Source: Pseudomonas quebecensis | GTDB taxonomy: Bacteria; Pseudomonadota; Gammaproteobacteria; Pseudomonadales; Pseudomonadaceae | Assembly: GCF_026410085.1 (NCBI RefSeq) | Contig: NZ_CP112866.1 | Span: forward strand, 434,001 to 498,000 | Length of the DNA: 64,000 bases | Direction: 5' to 3' | Shown: positions 34,071 to 43,299 of the stretch, piece after piece | Numbering within the stretch: position 1 is the stretch's first letter | Layout: the number at the start of each line of letters is the position of its first letter | Translations under genes and position numbers: made by a program | Notes under the pieces: model-generated | Databases searched by the model: none | What the model saw: the letters and a program-made list of their open reading frames with translations, nothing else | Told to the model about the DNA's origin: nothing

Positions 34071-35383
34071 TAGGCGTAGCGCAGCAGGGCATGCGAAGTA
34101 CCGACCAGCGCGATAAAACCCATCACCGCCGCCAGTGCCGGCAGCAGCAGCCACCAGGTTTTTTGCGGCATGGCGGGCAGCGGGCGGCGATATTCGCTGA
34201 GCCCCAGGCAGACCGCGCACACCGTCATTGCCAGTAATGTGCCGGCAAGGATGTCCGTGGGCCAATGGGCACCGAGGTAAACCCGCGACAACGCGATAAA
34301 CGCTGCGGGAATACAGCCCAGCAGCATCCAGGTCAGGCGCAGCCGCGTGGGCTGGCCGCGACCGGCCAGTACCGCCAACGCCAGGAAGAACGCGAATGCG
34401 CCGGACGCGTGGCCGCTGGGCATACTGAAACTGGTCAGCGGGTCTGTGAGGATTTCTGGACGGCCTCGGGCGAAAAACAGTTTGCTCCCGGTATTGATAA
34501 GGGCCGACCCCGCCAGCGTGGCACCGACAAACAGTGCGTGGCGCCATTGCCGCGCCAGTAACAACAGGCCGGTAAATACGGCACTGGCGAAAAACATCTT
34601 CTTGAACTCACCCAGTTGGGTGATCCGCACCATCACCTCATCCAGCCAAGGGCTGCGGTGCTCCTGCACCAGGGCGCTGAGGCCGTGGTCAAAATTATCC
34701 AGCGAGCGATAGCCGATAAACAGTGCGATCAACAACGTCAGGCTGGCGCCGCCTATCCATAAAGTGGCGCGACGATGGCCGCGCAGGCTGCTGTTCAGGC
34801 TCAGCCCGATCACTACGGCAAGGCACCCCGCGACCACCGCCGCCTCGGGCCAGAACCCTTCGGGCAACGGCAAGCGGAACGCGGCACCCGTCGCCCAGCC
34901 GGGCAGCAGATAAGCCACCGACCAACCCGCCGCCGCCAGAATGCTGACCCCGGCGAAGCGCGGGAACGGCATGTCGCACATGCCTGCCACCATCGGCAGC
35001 ATGGGCCGCAGCGGGCCGATGAAGCGTCCGACCAGCAAGCTGGCGATGCCGTACTTGTGAAAGTAGGTTTCTGCACCGTTCATCCACTCGGGATGTTGGC
35101 GCAAGCCGGGCAGGCGCCGAATGTTCTGGTGAAAGTGTCGGCCCAGGTAGTAGGAAACCCCGTCGCCAAGCAAGCCGCCGAGGAAGCCCAGCAGCAATGT
35201 CTCGCTCAAGGACAACGCGCCGCTGCCGGCCAGCGCGGCAATGGCGAACAGCAGCACCGTACCGGGCACGATCAACCCGGCAATCGCCAGGCATTCCACG
35301 CACGCGACGATAAACACCGCCACGGCCAGCCACTGCGGGTTGACGGTCAGCCAGCCGGTAATGCTATCGAGCCATTGGCCCAT
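34067..35383 (-). CDS. DedA-PAP2 fusion membrane phosphatase
   Basis: 438 residues; the ATG at 35383 has GGAG 8 bp upstream and is preferred to GTG 35392. The first ~200 residues are a DedA domain (LAIAGLIVPGTVLLFAIAA, LGDGVSYYLGRHFHQNIRR, LLVGRFIGPLRPMLPMVAG). The second half is a PAP2 phosphatase with KLFFARGRPE (motif 1), SFSMPSGHASGAFAF (motif 2) and SRVYLGAHWPTDILAG (motif 3), all catalytic His and Arg present. The pairing of a lipid-flipping domain with a lipid phosphatase suggests recycling of undecaprenyl or phosphatidyl phosphates. PAO1 has a counterpart at PA4011, from memory. Confidence 0.93.
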   Translation of the reverse strand: MGQWLDSITGWLTVNPQWLAVAVFIVACVECLAIAGLIVPGTVLLFAIAALAGSGALSLSETLLLGFLGGLLGDGVSYYLGRHFHQNIRRLPGLRQHPEWMNGAETYFHKYGIASLLVGRFIGPLRPMLPMVAGMCDMPFPRFAGVSILAAAGWSVAYLLPGWATGAAFRLPLPEGFWPEAAVVAGCLAVVIGLSLNSSLRGHRRATLWIGGASLTLLIALFIGYRSLDNFDHGLSALVQEHRSPWLDEVMVRITQLGEFKKMFFASAVFTGLLLLARQWRHALFVGATLAGSALINTGSKLFFARGRPEILTDPLTSFSMPSGHASGAFAFFLALAVLAGRGQPTRLRLTWMLLGCIPAAFIALSRVYLGAHWPTDILAGTLLAMTVCAVCLGLSEYRRPLPAMPQKTWWLLLPALAAVMGFIALVGTSHALLRYAY

Positions 35384-35413
35384 ACAATCCACTCCATCGG
35401 TGTTCGTGGGAAT

Positions 35414-36097
35414 TCACAGCAAAAAATAGTCGCGGCCTTCGACCTGGCCTCGGCGCAGCGGGTTCCGCGTGCAATAAGGCGCATAGCCCGCATCGACGAA
35501 GCGGTACATCAGGTGTTCATCGCGGCCGCTGGGGATGCCCAGGCGGGTGGTCTGGATGATCTGCGTCGGGGTCTGGCCGACGTCTTCGACATAGAGGCGC
35601 TCCTGGTCAAACCGTTTGGCATCCCACATCGGTACCTTCAACCCCAGCGCCTTGCATAACAGTGTCTGGCCGGCGCACAGCGTGTGCGAAGGACGCGGCA
35701 AGCCCTTGGCGTCCGGATTATTGAGCAGCATCTGCGCCAGGCTGTCCGGGCCGGACACCTCATCGACCCACGGGTAGGCCGATTTGATCAGCACCGCGTT
35801 GCCGGGGCCCTGGGCGCTGAAGTTCAGGGAGTCGCCACCGCGTGCGTAATACATATAGATATGCCCGCCATCCAGAAACAAAGCCTTACGCTTTTCTGTG
35901 TAGCCGAGTGAAGAATGGCTGCCTTTCTCAGCGGCGTAATACGCTTCGGTTTCGATTATTCGCGCCGAAAGCCAGATGTCGCCGACGCGATGGCGGATGA
36001 CTTTTCCGAGCAATTCACGCGCGAGCAATTGCGCATCGCGGTCGAAGAAGCTGTCGGGCAGGGCGCTGGCGGGGAGTTCGGGGGCAAAGCGGGACAT
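35414..36097 (-). CDS. mpg: DNA-3-methyladenine glycosylase (AAG/MPG type)
   Basis: 227 residues. Family blocks: LLARELLGKVIRH, ARIIETEAYYAAEKGSHSS (catalytic Glu), GGHIYMYYARGGDSLNFSA, GPGNAVLIKSAYPW, and a C-terminal TTRLGIPSGRDEHLMYRF. It excises alkylated and deaminated purines from DNA for base-excision repair. Divergent from proA across a 174-bp region. The symbol follows the human enzyme name, as bacterial naming varies. Confidence 0.94.
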   Translation of the reverse strand: MSRFAPELPASALPDSFFDRDAQLLARELLGKVIRHRVGDIWLSARIIETEAYYAAEKGSHSSLGYTEKRKALFLDGGHIYMYYARGGDSLNFSAQGPGNAVLIKSAYPWVDEVSGPDSLAQMLLNNPDAKGLPRPSHTLCAGQTLLCKALGLKVPMWDAKRFDQERLYVEDVGQTPTQIIQTTRLGIPSGRDEHLMYRFVDAGYAPYCTRNPLRRGQVEGRDYFLL

Positions 36098-36208
36098 GGC
36101 ACCAAGGGTTATTGCGGCTAAATGTGACGGAATAATAACAACTCCCGCCTTAATTACCGCTGAAGGCGATGTTTTTACAGTTCATTTCGACCATCCGCCC
36201 CTCACCGC

Positions 36209-36237
36209 TGTCAGTCGGGCGGCGTCACGGCTATAAT
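36209..36237 (+). promoter_or_regulatory. Probable proA promoter
   Basis: A perfect TATAAT at 36232-36237 with TGTCAG 17 bp upstream (36209-36214) as a weak -35; the -10 ends 34 bp before the proA ATG. Confidence 0.5.
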
Positions 36238-36271
36238 CTGCCGCTTTCCTCTTTGCCAAGACTCCCCGACC

Positions 36272-37537
36272 ATGACTGAGTCCGTTCTTGACTACATGAC
36301 CCGCCTGGGTCGCGCTGCCCGCCAGGCGTCGCGGTTGATCGCCCGTGCGAGCACTGCGCAGAAAAATCGCGCCCTGCTGGCCGCCGCCGACGCTCTGGAT
36401 GCCTCGCGCTCCGAGCTGGCCGCCGCCAACGAACTGGACCTGGCCAACGGCCGTGCCAATGGTCTGGAGCCGGCTCTGCTGGACCGCCTGGCGCTGACCC
36501 CGGCGCGCATCGACGACATGATCGAAGGCCTGCGTCAGGTAGCCAAGCTGCCTGACCCCATCGGTGAAATCCGCGATATGCGTTACATGCCCTCCGGTAT
36601 TCAGGTCGGCAAGATGCGCGTGCCCCTGGGCGTGATCGGCATCATCTATGAGTCGCGCCCGAACGTGACCATCGACGCCGCGAGCCTGTGCCTCAAGTCC
36701 GGTAACGCCACCATCCTGCGTGGCGGTTCCGAGGCCATCCATTCCAACCGTGCCATCGCCGCCTGCATCCAGCAGGGCCTGGCCGTGGCCCAGTTGCCCG
36801 CCGAAGTGGTGCAAGTGGTGGAAACCACCGACCGCGCCGCCGTCGGTGCCTTGATCACCATGCCGGAGTTCGTCGACGTCATCGTGCCGCGCGGTGGCAA
36901 GAGCCTGATCGAGCGCGTGAGCCGCGATGCCAAGGTGCCAGTGATCAAGCACCTGGATGGCGTCTGCCACGTGTACATCGACATCGCGGCCGATATCGAC
37001 AAGGCGATCCGCATCGCCGACAACGCCAAGACCCATCGCTACGCGCCGTGCAACACCATGGAAACCCTGCTGGTGCACGCCGGCATTGCCGAGCGCGTGC
37101 TGCCAGCGCTGGCGGCCATCTACCGTGACAAGGGCGTGGAGCTGCGTGGTTGCGAGCGCACCCGCGCGCTGCTGGGCGCCGACGTGATCGAAGCCACCGA
37201 GCAGGACTGGTACACCGAATACACGGCGCCGATCCTGTCGATCCGCATCGTCGACGACCTGGACCAGGCCATCGAACACATCAATACCTATGGCTCCAAG
37301 CACACCGACGCAATCGTGTCCGAGCATTTCAGCGATGCGCGCCGGTTCCTTAATGAAGTGGACTCCGCTTCGGTGATGGTCAACGCCTCGACGCGTTTTG
37401 CCGACGGCTTCGAGTACGGCCTGGGCGCGGAGATCGGCATTTCCACCGACAAGCTCCATGCTCGCGGCCCGGTGGGCCTCGAAGGCCTGACCAGCGAGAA
37501 GTATGTGGTGTTCGGCGATGGGCATGTGCGCACTTGA
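36272..37537 (+). CDS. proA: Gamma-glutamyl phosphate reductase
   Basis: 421 residues, full length. It reduces L-glutamyl-5-phosphate to the semialdehyde with NADPH in proline synthesis. Visible: [51 protein letters not shown] and [13 protein letters not shown] (Cys nucleophile), plus [29 protein letters not shown] C-terminal block. Its stop shares one base with the nadD start (TGATG), so the two are coupled. proB is not in this window. Confidence 0.98.
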   Translation: MTESVLDYMTRLGRAARQASRLIARASTAQKNRALLAAADALDASRSELAAANELDLANGRANGLEPALLDRLALTPARIDDMIEGLRQVAKLPDPIGEIRDMRYMPSGIQVGKMRVPLGVIGIIYESRPNVTIDAASLCLKSGNATILRGGSEAIHSNRAIAACIQQGLAVAQLPAEVVQVVETTDRAAVGALITMPEFVDVIVPRGGKSLIERVSRDAKVPVIKHLDGVCHVYIDIAADIDKAIRIADNAKTHRYAPCNTMETLLVHAGIAERVLPALAAIYRDKGVELRGCERTRALLGADVIEATEQDWYTEYTAPILSIRIVDDLDQAIEHINTYGSKHTDAIVSEHFSDARRFLNEVDSASVMVNASTRFADGFEYGLGAEIGISTDKLHARGPVGLEGLTSEKYVVFGDGHVRT

Positions 37538-38181
37538 TGGCTAAGCGTATCGGGCTGCTCGGCGGTACCTTCGACCCTGTGCACATCGGCCACCTGCGCA
37601 GTGCGCTGGAGGTGGCGGACGCGCTGGCGCTGGATGAACTGCGTCTGATCCCCAATTTCCGGCCGCCCCATCGCGACACGCCGCAAGTGTCGCCCCAGCA
37701 GCGTCTGGAAATGGTGCGTCTGGCGGTGGAAGGCATTGCACCGTTGGTGGTGGACGACCGCGAACTCAAGCGCGATAAACCGTCCTACACGGTCGACACC
37801 CTGGAACTGATGCGCGCCGAACTGGCCGCGGACGACCAGTTGTTTCTGCTTTTGGGCTGGGACGCATTTTGCGGCCTGCCCTCTTGGCATCGCTGGGAGG
37901 ATCTCCTCCAGCATTGCCACATCCTGGTTCTGCAACGCCCGGATGCCGACAGCGAACCGCCGGATGCCTTGCGCAACCTGCTGGCCGCGCGGTCGGTAAG
38001 TGACCCCTTGGCCCTGACCGGGCCGAACGGGAATATTGCATTCGTCTGGCAGACCCCGCTTGCGGTGTCCGCCACCCAGATCCGTCAACTGCTGGCCAGC
38101 GGGAAGTCGGTACGGTTCCTGGTGCCTGACGCGGTCCTGGCCTACATCGATGCGCACGGGCTTTACCGTGCGTCGAACTGA
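37537..38181 (+). CDS. nadD: Nicotinate-nucleotide adenylyltransferase
   Basis: 214 residues from the ATG at 37537. The nucleotidyltransferase motif is [18 protein letters not shown]; the second signature is [24 protein letters not shown] (ISSTxIR-like). It converts nicotinate mononucleotide to deamido-NAD. The active-site tryptophan region [21 protein letters not shown] is intact. Confidence 0.98.
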   Translation: MAKRIGLLGGTFDPVHIGHLRSALEVADALALDELRLIPNFRPPHRDTPQVSPQQRLEMVRLAVEGIAPLVVDDRELKRDKPSYTVDTLELMRAELAADDQLFLLLGWDAFCGLPSWHRWEDLLQHCHILVLQRPDADSEPPDALRNLLAARSVSDPLALTGPNGNIAFVWQTPLAVSATQIRQLLASGKSVRFLVPDAVLAYIDAHGLYRASN

Positions 38182-38250
38182 AAAGGCGCGCTTGAACGTA
38201 CGAAACGTCGTACAGCGAGCGCCCGAACATACGAGCAAAACGAGTTTTAT

Positions 38251-38745
38251 ATGACCAACAAAGACGTAAGCAAAGTTAAGCGCAAAGGCACTTTCAAAAG
38301 CGCCCCTCTGCCGGTAGAAGCCCACACCGGTCCGGAACTGGCCGGCGAAGAGCTGGTAAAAGTCGCCGTGGCGGCCCTGGAAGATGTGAAGGCCCAGGAC
38401 ATCCAGGTGCTGGACGTGCGCGATAAGCAGAGCATCACCGACTACATGATCATCGCCACCGGTACCTCCAACCGCCAGATCGGCGCGATGCTGGACAAGG
38501 TGCGCGAAGCCGTCAAAGCCCAGGGCGTCAAGCCGTTGGGTGAAGAAGGCAAGGGCGACAGCGACTGGGTGCTGTTGGACATGGACGACGTGATCGTCCA
38601 CATGATGACGTCCAACGCCCGCCAGTTCTACGACCTGGAGCGTCTGTGGAAAGGCGCCGAGCAGAGCCGTGCCGCCGATGGCAAGCACCACAGCCCTGAA
38701 GTGGGCCACGCTCACTTCGACAAGCTCAACAAAGACCAGGAATAA
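38251..38745 (+). CDS. rsfS: Ribosome silencing factor RsfS
   Basis: 164 residues. The RsfS domain begins near residue 32 (ELVKVAVAALEDVKAQDIQVLDVRDK) with SITDYMIIATGTSNRQIGAM, GDSDWVLLDMDDVIVHMM and RQFYDLERLW. A basic 30-residue N-terminal extension (KDVSKVKRKGTFKSA) is longer than in E. coli; no better internal start is available. It binds ribosomal protein L14 (uL14) and blocks subunit joining in starvation. Ten bp before rlmH. Confidence 0.95.
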   Translation: MTNKDVSKVKRKGTFKSAPLPVEAHTGPELAGEELVKVAVAALEDVKAQDIQVLDVRDKQSITDYMIIATGTSNRQIGAMLDKVREAVKAQGVKPLGEEGKGDSDWVLLDMDDVIVHMMTSNARQFYDLERLWKGAEQSRAADGKHHSPEVGHAHFDKLNKDQE

Positions 38746-38754
38746 GGAACGGCT

Positions 38755-39222
38755 GTGCGCCTGCGTCTGATTGCTGTCGGTTCACGCATGCCCAAGTGGG
38801 TGGAAGAAGGCTGGCATGAGTATGCCAAGCGTCTGCCCGCCGAGCTGTCGCTGGAGCTGGTGGAGATACCGCTCAACACCCGGGGCAAGAATGCCGACGT
38901 GGCGCGCTTTATTCGTCAGGAAGGCGAAGCCATGCTGGCCAAGGTCGGCCCCAACGAGCGCATCGTCACCCTGGAAGTGCACGGCAAGCCCTGGAGCACC
39001 GAGCAGTTGGCGGTGGAACTGGACCGCTGGCGCCTGGACTCGCGCACCGTCAACTTCATGGTCGGTGGCCCGGAAGGGCTGGCGCCGGAAGTCTGCGCGC
39101 GGGCGGACCAGCGCTGGTCGCTGTCGGCACTGACGCTGCCGCACCCGTTGGTAAGGATCCTGATCGGTGAACAGCTGTATCGCGCCTGGACAGTTCTGTC
39201 CGGGCACCCTTATCACAAATAG
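38755..39222 (+). CDS. rlmH: 23S rRNA pseudouridine-1915 N3-methyltransferase
   Basis: 155 residues, GTG start at 38755 with AAGGAACGG upstream. SPOUT-class knot motifs: [35 protein letters not shown] and [25 protein letters not shown]. It methylates pseudouridine 1915 in helix 69 of 23S rRNA. It lies in the conserved rsfS-rlmH-mrdA order. Confidence 0.98.
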
Positions 39223-39237
39223 TCTGCGCCCCTCCCG

Positions 39238-41136
39238 ATGACTCAGCCGATCCGCATCAAGGACCATGAGAAAGACGCACGTCTGGTACGTGCGCGCGTG
39301 GTGTTTGGCGCGATCATGGTGGTGACGCTGATCGGGGTACTGATTGCGCGCCTGTATTTCCTGCAGGTGATCCAGTACGACTATCACTCCACGCTGTCGG
39401 AAAACAACCGTGTGCATGTGCAGCCGATTCCGCCGACCCGTGGGCTGATTTTCGACCGCAATGGCGTAGTGGTGGCGGATAACCGGCCCAGCTTCAGCCT
39501 CAGCATGACCCGCGAGCGTTCCGGCGACTGGCAGCAAGTGCTCGACGTCATTGTCGAGGTCCTGCAGCTGACCCCGGAAGACCGGGTGATCTTCGAGAAA
39601 CGCATGAGGCAGGGGCGCCGACCGTTCGAGCCGGTGCCGATTCTGTTCGAGCTGACCGAAGAGCAGATCGCCCGCATTGCGGTGAACCAGTTCCGCCTGC
39701 CGGGCGTGGAAGTGGTGGCGCAGTTGGTGCGGCACTACCCGCAGGGGCCGCACTTTGCTCACTCCGTCGGCTATATGGGGCGCATCAACGAGAAAGAGCT
39801 GAAAACCCTCGACCCCGTCAATTACAGCGGCACCCACCATATCGGCAAGACCGGCATCGAGCGTTTCTACGAACCCGAGCTGCACGGCCAGGTGGGTTAC
39901 GAAGAAGTCGAGACCAACGCGCGCGGCCGCGTGTTGCGGGTGCTCAAGCGGACCGACCCGGTGCCGGGCAAGGACATCGTGCTGAGCCTGGACATCAAGC
40001 TGCAGGAAGCCGCCGAGATGGCCCTGGGTGGCCGGCGTGGCGCCGTGGTGGCGCTGGACCCGAAGACGGGCGAAGTGCTGGCCATGGTCAGCCAGCCCAG
40101 CTTCGACCCCAACCTGTTCGTGACCGGTATCAGCTTCAAGGCCTACGCCGAGCTACGCGATTCCATCGATCGGCCGCTGTTCAACCGGGTGCTGCGTGGC
40201 CTGTATCCGCCGGGTTCGACGATCAAGCCGGCGGTGGCGATTGCAGGTCTGGACGCCGGTGTGGTGACCGCTTCCAGTCGGGTATACGACCCCGGTTACT
40301 ACATGTTGCCCAATTACGATCACAAGTACCGTAACTGGAACCGTACCGGTGACGGCTATGTCGACCTGGACACCGCGATCATGCGCTCCAACGACACCTA
40401 TTTTTATGACCTGGCCCACAAGCTGGGCATCGATCGTCTGTCGGCCTACATGGGCAAGTTCGGCCTCGGGCAGAAAGTCTCCCTGGACATGTTCGAAGAG
40501 TCCCCAGGCCTGATGCCGTCGCGGGAGTGGAAGCGCGCGACGCGCCGCCAGGCGTGGTTCCCGGGCGAAACCCTGATCCTGGGGATCGGTCAGGGCTACA
40601 TGCAGGCGACGCCGTTGCAACTGGCCCAGGCTACCGCGCTGGTGGCCAACAAAGGCGTGTGGAACCGTCCGCACCTGGCCAGGACCATCGAAGGCGAAAA
40701 GCCGGTGGATGAGAACCCGATCCCGGACATTGTGCTGCGCGACCCATCGGACTGGACCAAGGTCAACCACGGCATGCAGCAGGTGATGCACGGCGCGCGC
40801 GGTACGGCGCGCAAGGCAGCGATCGGCGCGCAATACCGCATTGCGGGCAAGAGCGGTACCGCCCAGGTGGTGGCGATCAAGCAGGGCGAGAAATACGACC
40901 GTTCCAAGGTCCAGGAACGCCACCGCGACCACGCGTTGTTTGTCGGCTTTGCGCCGGCCGACGACCCGAAAATCGTGGTGGCGGTGATGGTCGAGAACGG
41001 CGAGTCCGGTTCCGGCGTCGCCGCGCCTGTGGTGCGCCAGGTGATGGACGCCTGGCTGCTGGCCGAGGACGGCAGGCTCAAGCCTGAATATGGCGGCCCC
41101 CCTTCAACCACCGAGGTTACGGCCAGTGAAGAGTAA
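39238..41136 (+). CDS. mrdA: Penicillin-binding protein 2
   Basis: 632 residues. One N-terminal membrane helix (VVFGAIMVVTLIGVLIARLYF), a dimerisation region with PPTRGLIFDRNGVVVADNRPS, and a transpeptidase domain with the active Ser in LYPPGSTIKPAVAIA (near residue 326), the SND triad in IMRSNDTYFYDLA, and KSGTAQ near 538. It is the elongasome transpeptidase that makes the lateral wall with RodA. The rodA start overlaps its stop. Confidence 0.98.
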   Translation: MTQPIRIKDHEKDARLVRARVVFGAIMVVTLIGVLIARLYFLQVIQYDYHSTLSENNRVHVQPIPPTRGLIFDRNGVVVADNRPSFSLSMTRERSGDWQQVLDVIVEVLQLTPEDRVIFEKRMRQGRRPFEPVPILFELTEEQIARIAVNQFRLPGVEVVAQLVRHYPQGPHFAHSVGYMGRINEKELKTLDPVNYSGTHHIGKTGIERFYEPELHGQVGYEEVETNARGRVLRVLKRTDPVPGKDIVLSLDIKLQEAAEMALGGRRGAVVALDPKTGEVLAMVSQPSFDPNLFVTGISFKAYAELRDSIDRPLFNRVLRGLYPPGSTIKPAVAIAGLDAGVVTASSRVYDPGYYMLPNYDHKYRNWNRTGDGYVDLDTAIMRSNDTYFYDLAHKLGIDRLSAYMGKFGLGQKVSLDMFEESPGLMPSREWKRATRRQAWFPGETLILGIGQGYMQATPLQLAQATALVANKGVWNRPHLARTIEGEKPVDENPIPDIVLRDPSDWTKVNHGMQQVMHGARGTARKAAIGAQYRIAGKSGTAQVVAIKQGEKYDRSKVQERHRDHALFVGFAPADDPKIVVAVMVENGESGSGVAAPVVRQVMDAWLLAEDGRLKPEYGGPPSTTEVTASEE

Positions 41137-42271
41137 TTTTGACCGCATCCTCTCCAGCGAGGATGTGATGCGTCGCCGCGCGACGTTGCTGCAGCGCATG
41201 CACATCGATGGTCCGTTGCTGATCCTGCTGCTGACGCTGGCGGCCGGCAGTCTGTTTGTGCTGTATTCGGCCAGTGGCAAGAACTGGGACCTGCTGATCA
41301 AGCAAGCGTCGTCGTTCGGCCTGGGCCTGTTGTCGATGGTGGTGATCGCCCAGCTGGAGCCGCGCTTCATGGCGCGCTGGGTGCCGCTGGGCTATGTGGT
41401 CGGCGTGTTGTTGCTGGTGGTGGTGGACGTGATGGGCCATAACGCCATGGGCGCCACGCGCTGGATCAACATTCCAGGGGTGATTCGCTTCCAGCCGTCG
41501 GAATTCATGAAGATCCTGATGCCGGCCACTATCGCCTGGTACCTGTCCAAGCGCACGTTGCCGCCGCAGCTCAAGCACGTAGGCATCAGCCTGATCCTGA
41601 TCGGCGTGCCCTTTATCCTGATTGTGCGCCAGCCCGATCTCGGTACTTCGCTGCTGATCCTGGCCGGCGGTGCGTTCGTGCTGTTCATGGGCGGGCTGCG
41701 CTGGCGCTGGATTCTCAGCGTGCTGGCTGCCGCGGTGCCGGTGGCGGTGGCGATGTGGTTTTTCTTTATGCATGACTACCAGAAGCAGCGGATCCTCACG
41801 TTCCTCGATCCGGAAAGCGACCCGCTGGGCACCGGCTGGAACATCATCCAGTCCAAGGCGGCAATCGGTTCGGGTGGGGTGTTTGGCAAGGGCTGGCTGT
41901 TGGGCACCCAGTCGCACTTGGATTTCTTGCCCGAGAGCCACACCGACTTCATCATCGCCGTGTTAGGCGAAGAGTTCGGCCTGGTGGGGATCTGCGCCTT
42001 GCTGCTGATCTATTTGCTGTTGATCGGTCGCGGCCTGGTGATTACCGCCCAGGCGCAGACGCTGTTCGGCAAATTGCTCGCAGGCAGTTTGACCATGACG
42101 TTTTTTGTTTACGTTTTCGTCAACATCGGTATGGTCAGTGGCCTGCTGCCGGTGGTTGGGGTGCCGTTGCCGTTCATTAGCTACGGCGGAACTTCGCTGG
42201 TGACGTTGATGTCAGCGTTTGGGGTTTTGATGTCGATTCATACGCATCGCAAGTGGATCGCACAGGTTTGA
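41126..42271 (+). CDS. rodA: RodA peptidoglycan glycosyltransferase (SEDS)
   Basis: 381 residues using GTG 41126 (VKSNFDRILSSEDVMRRR), which overlaps mrdA by 11 bp; an ATG at 41168 is the alternative. About ten membrane helices and SEDS signatures: NIPGVIRFQPSEFMKILMP, VRQPDLGTSLLILAGGAFVLFM-type core including the catalytic Asp in QPDLGTS, and GVPLPFISYGGTSLVTLM. Polymerises glycan strands from lipid II in the elongasome. Confidence 0.97.
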   Translation: MKSNFDRILSSEDVMRRRATLLQRMHIDGPLLILLLTLAAGSLFVLYSASGKNWDLLIKQASSFGLGLLSMVVIAQLEPRFMARWVPLGYVVGVLLLVVVDVMGHNAMGATRWINIPGVIRFQPSEFMKILMPATIAWYLSKRTLPPQLKHVGISLILIGVPFILIVRQPDLGTSLLILAGGAFVLFMGGLRWRWILSVLAAAVPVAVAMWFFFMHDYQKQRILTFLDPESDPLGTGWNIIQSKAAIGSGGVFGKGWLLGTQSHLDFLPESHTDFIIAVLGEEFGLVGICALLLIYLLLIGRGLVITAQAQTLFGKLLAGSLTMTFFVYVFVNIGMVSGLLPVVGVPLPFISYGGTSLVTLMSAFGVLMSIHTHRKWIAQV

Positions 42272-42282
42272 ATAAGGTGAAG

Positions 42283-43299
42283 ATGTCAATGCAAGTAATG
42301 CGCGGCTGGGCGACTCGGCATGCGTCCTGGATGGGCCTGATTGGGCTGCTGGGGGCAACGCAGGAGACGCTGGCCGGTGACTACGATGGTTCACCTCAGG
42401 TCGCCGAATTTGTCGGTGAAATGACCCGCGACTATGGTTTCGCCGGTGAGCAACTGATGGGCGTGTTCCGCGAAGCCCAGCGCAAGCAGGCGATCCTCGA
42501 CGCCATTTCCCGCCCCGCCGAACGTGTGAAGCAATGGAAGGACTATCGCCCGATGTTCCTCACCGATGCCCGCGTGGCCCGTGGCGTGGACTTCTGGCGC
42601 CAGCATGAAGCCGCCCTGACCCGCGCCGAGCAGGAATACGGTGTGCCGGCCCAGGTGATTGTGTCGATCATCGGCATCGAGACCTTTTACGGGCGTAATA
42701 CCGGCAGCTACCGGGTGGTCGACGCCTTGTCGACCCTGGGCTTCGATTACCCGCCGCGTGCCGAGTTCTTCCGCAAGGAGCTGCGCGAATTCCTGCTGCT
42801 GGCCCGCGAAGAGCAGGTCGACCCGCTGACGCTCAAGGGCTCGTATGCCGGCGCGATGGGCTTGCCGCAATTCATGCCGAGCAGCTTTCGCGCCTACGCG
42901 GTGGATTTCGACAACGACGGCCACATCAATATCTGGAGTAACCCCGACGATGCCATCGGCAGCGTGGCCAGCTACTTCAAGCGCCACGGCTGGGTTGCCG
43001 GCGAACCGGTGGTGGTGCGGGCGGACGTCAGCGGGGAGCGCGCCGACGAGGGCCTGACCCAGGGCATCGAGCCGGCCAGAACGGTCGGGGAGTTGCGGGC
43101 GCTGGGTTGGTCGAGTCAGAATGCGCCCCACGACGACATGCCGGTAACGGCGTTTCGCCTGGAAGGCGAAAACGGCCCTGAATACTGGATGGGCCTGAAG
43201 AATTTCTACGCAATCACGCGTTATAACCGCAGTGTGATGTACGCCATGGCCGTGCATCAGCTGTCAGACATGCTGGTCCAAGCACGGGGCAACAAGTAA
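42283..43299 (+). CDS. mltB: Lytic murein transglycosylase B (SltB1-like)
   Basis: 338 residues from the ATG at 42283 with AAGGTG. N-terminal signal (MQVMRGWATRHASWMGLIG, LLGATQETLAG); no lipobox Cys, so a soluble periplasmic enzyme, corresponding to PAO1 SltB1 rather than lipoprotein MltB. Catalytic Glu in SIIGIETFYGRNTGSY; SLT_2 blocks GSYAGAMGLPQFMPSSFRAYAV, FDNDGHINIW and YNRSVMYAMAVHQLSD. Cleaves glycan strands to 1,6-anhydro ends. Its TAA overlaps the rlpA ATG by one base. Confidence 0.96.
   Translation: MSMQVMRGWATRHASWMGLIGLLGATQETLAGDYDGSPQVAEFVGEMTRDYGFAGEQLMGVFREAQRKQAILDAISRPAERVKQWKDYRPMFLTDARVARGVDFWRQHEAALTRAEQEYGVPAQVIVSIIGIETFYGRNTGSYRVVDALSTLGFDYPPRAEFFRKELREFLLLAREEQVDPLTLKGSYAGAMGLPQFMPSSFRAYAVDFDNDGHINIWSNPDDAIGSVASYFKRHGWVAGEPVVVRADVSGERADEGLTQGIEPARTVGELRALGWSSQNAPHDDMPVTAFRLEGENGPEYWMGLKNFYAITRYNRSVMYAMAVHQLSDMLVQARGNK

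Noticed and set aside
36182..37525. Long minus-strand frames opposite proA and nadD (also 37288-38715)
   Set aside because: Antisense to well-recognised enzymes; His/Asp/Gly-rich composition typical of reverse-complement high-GC codons.
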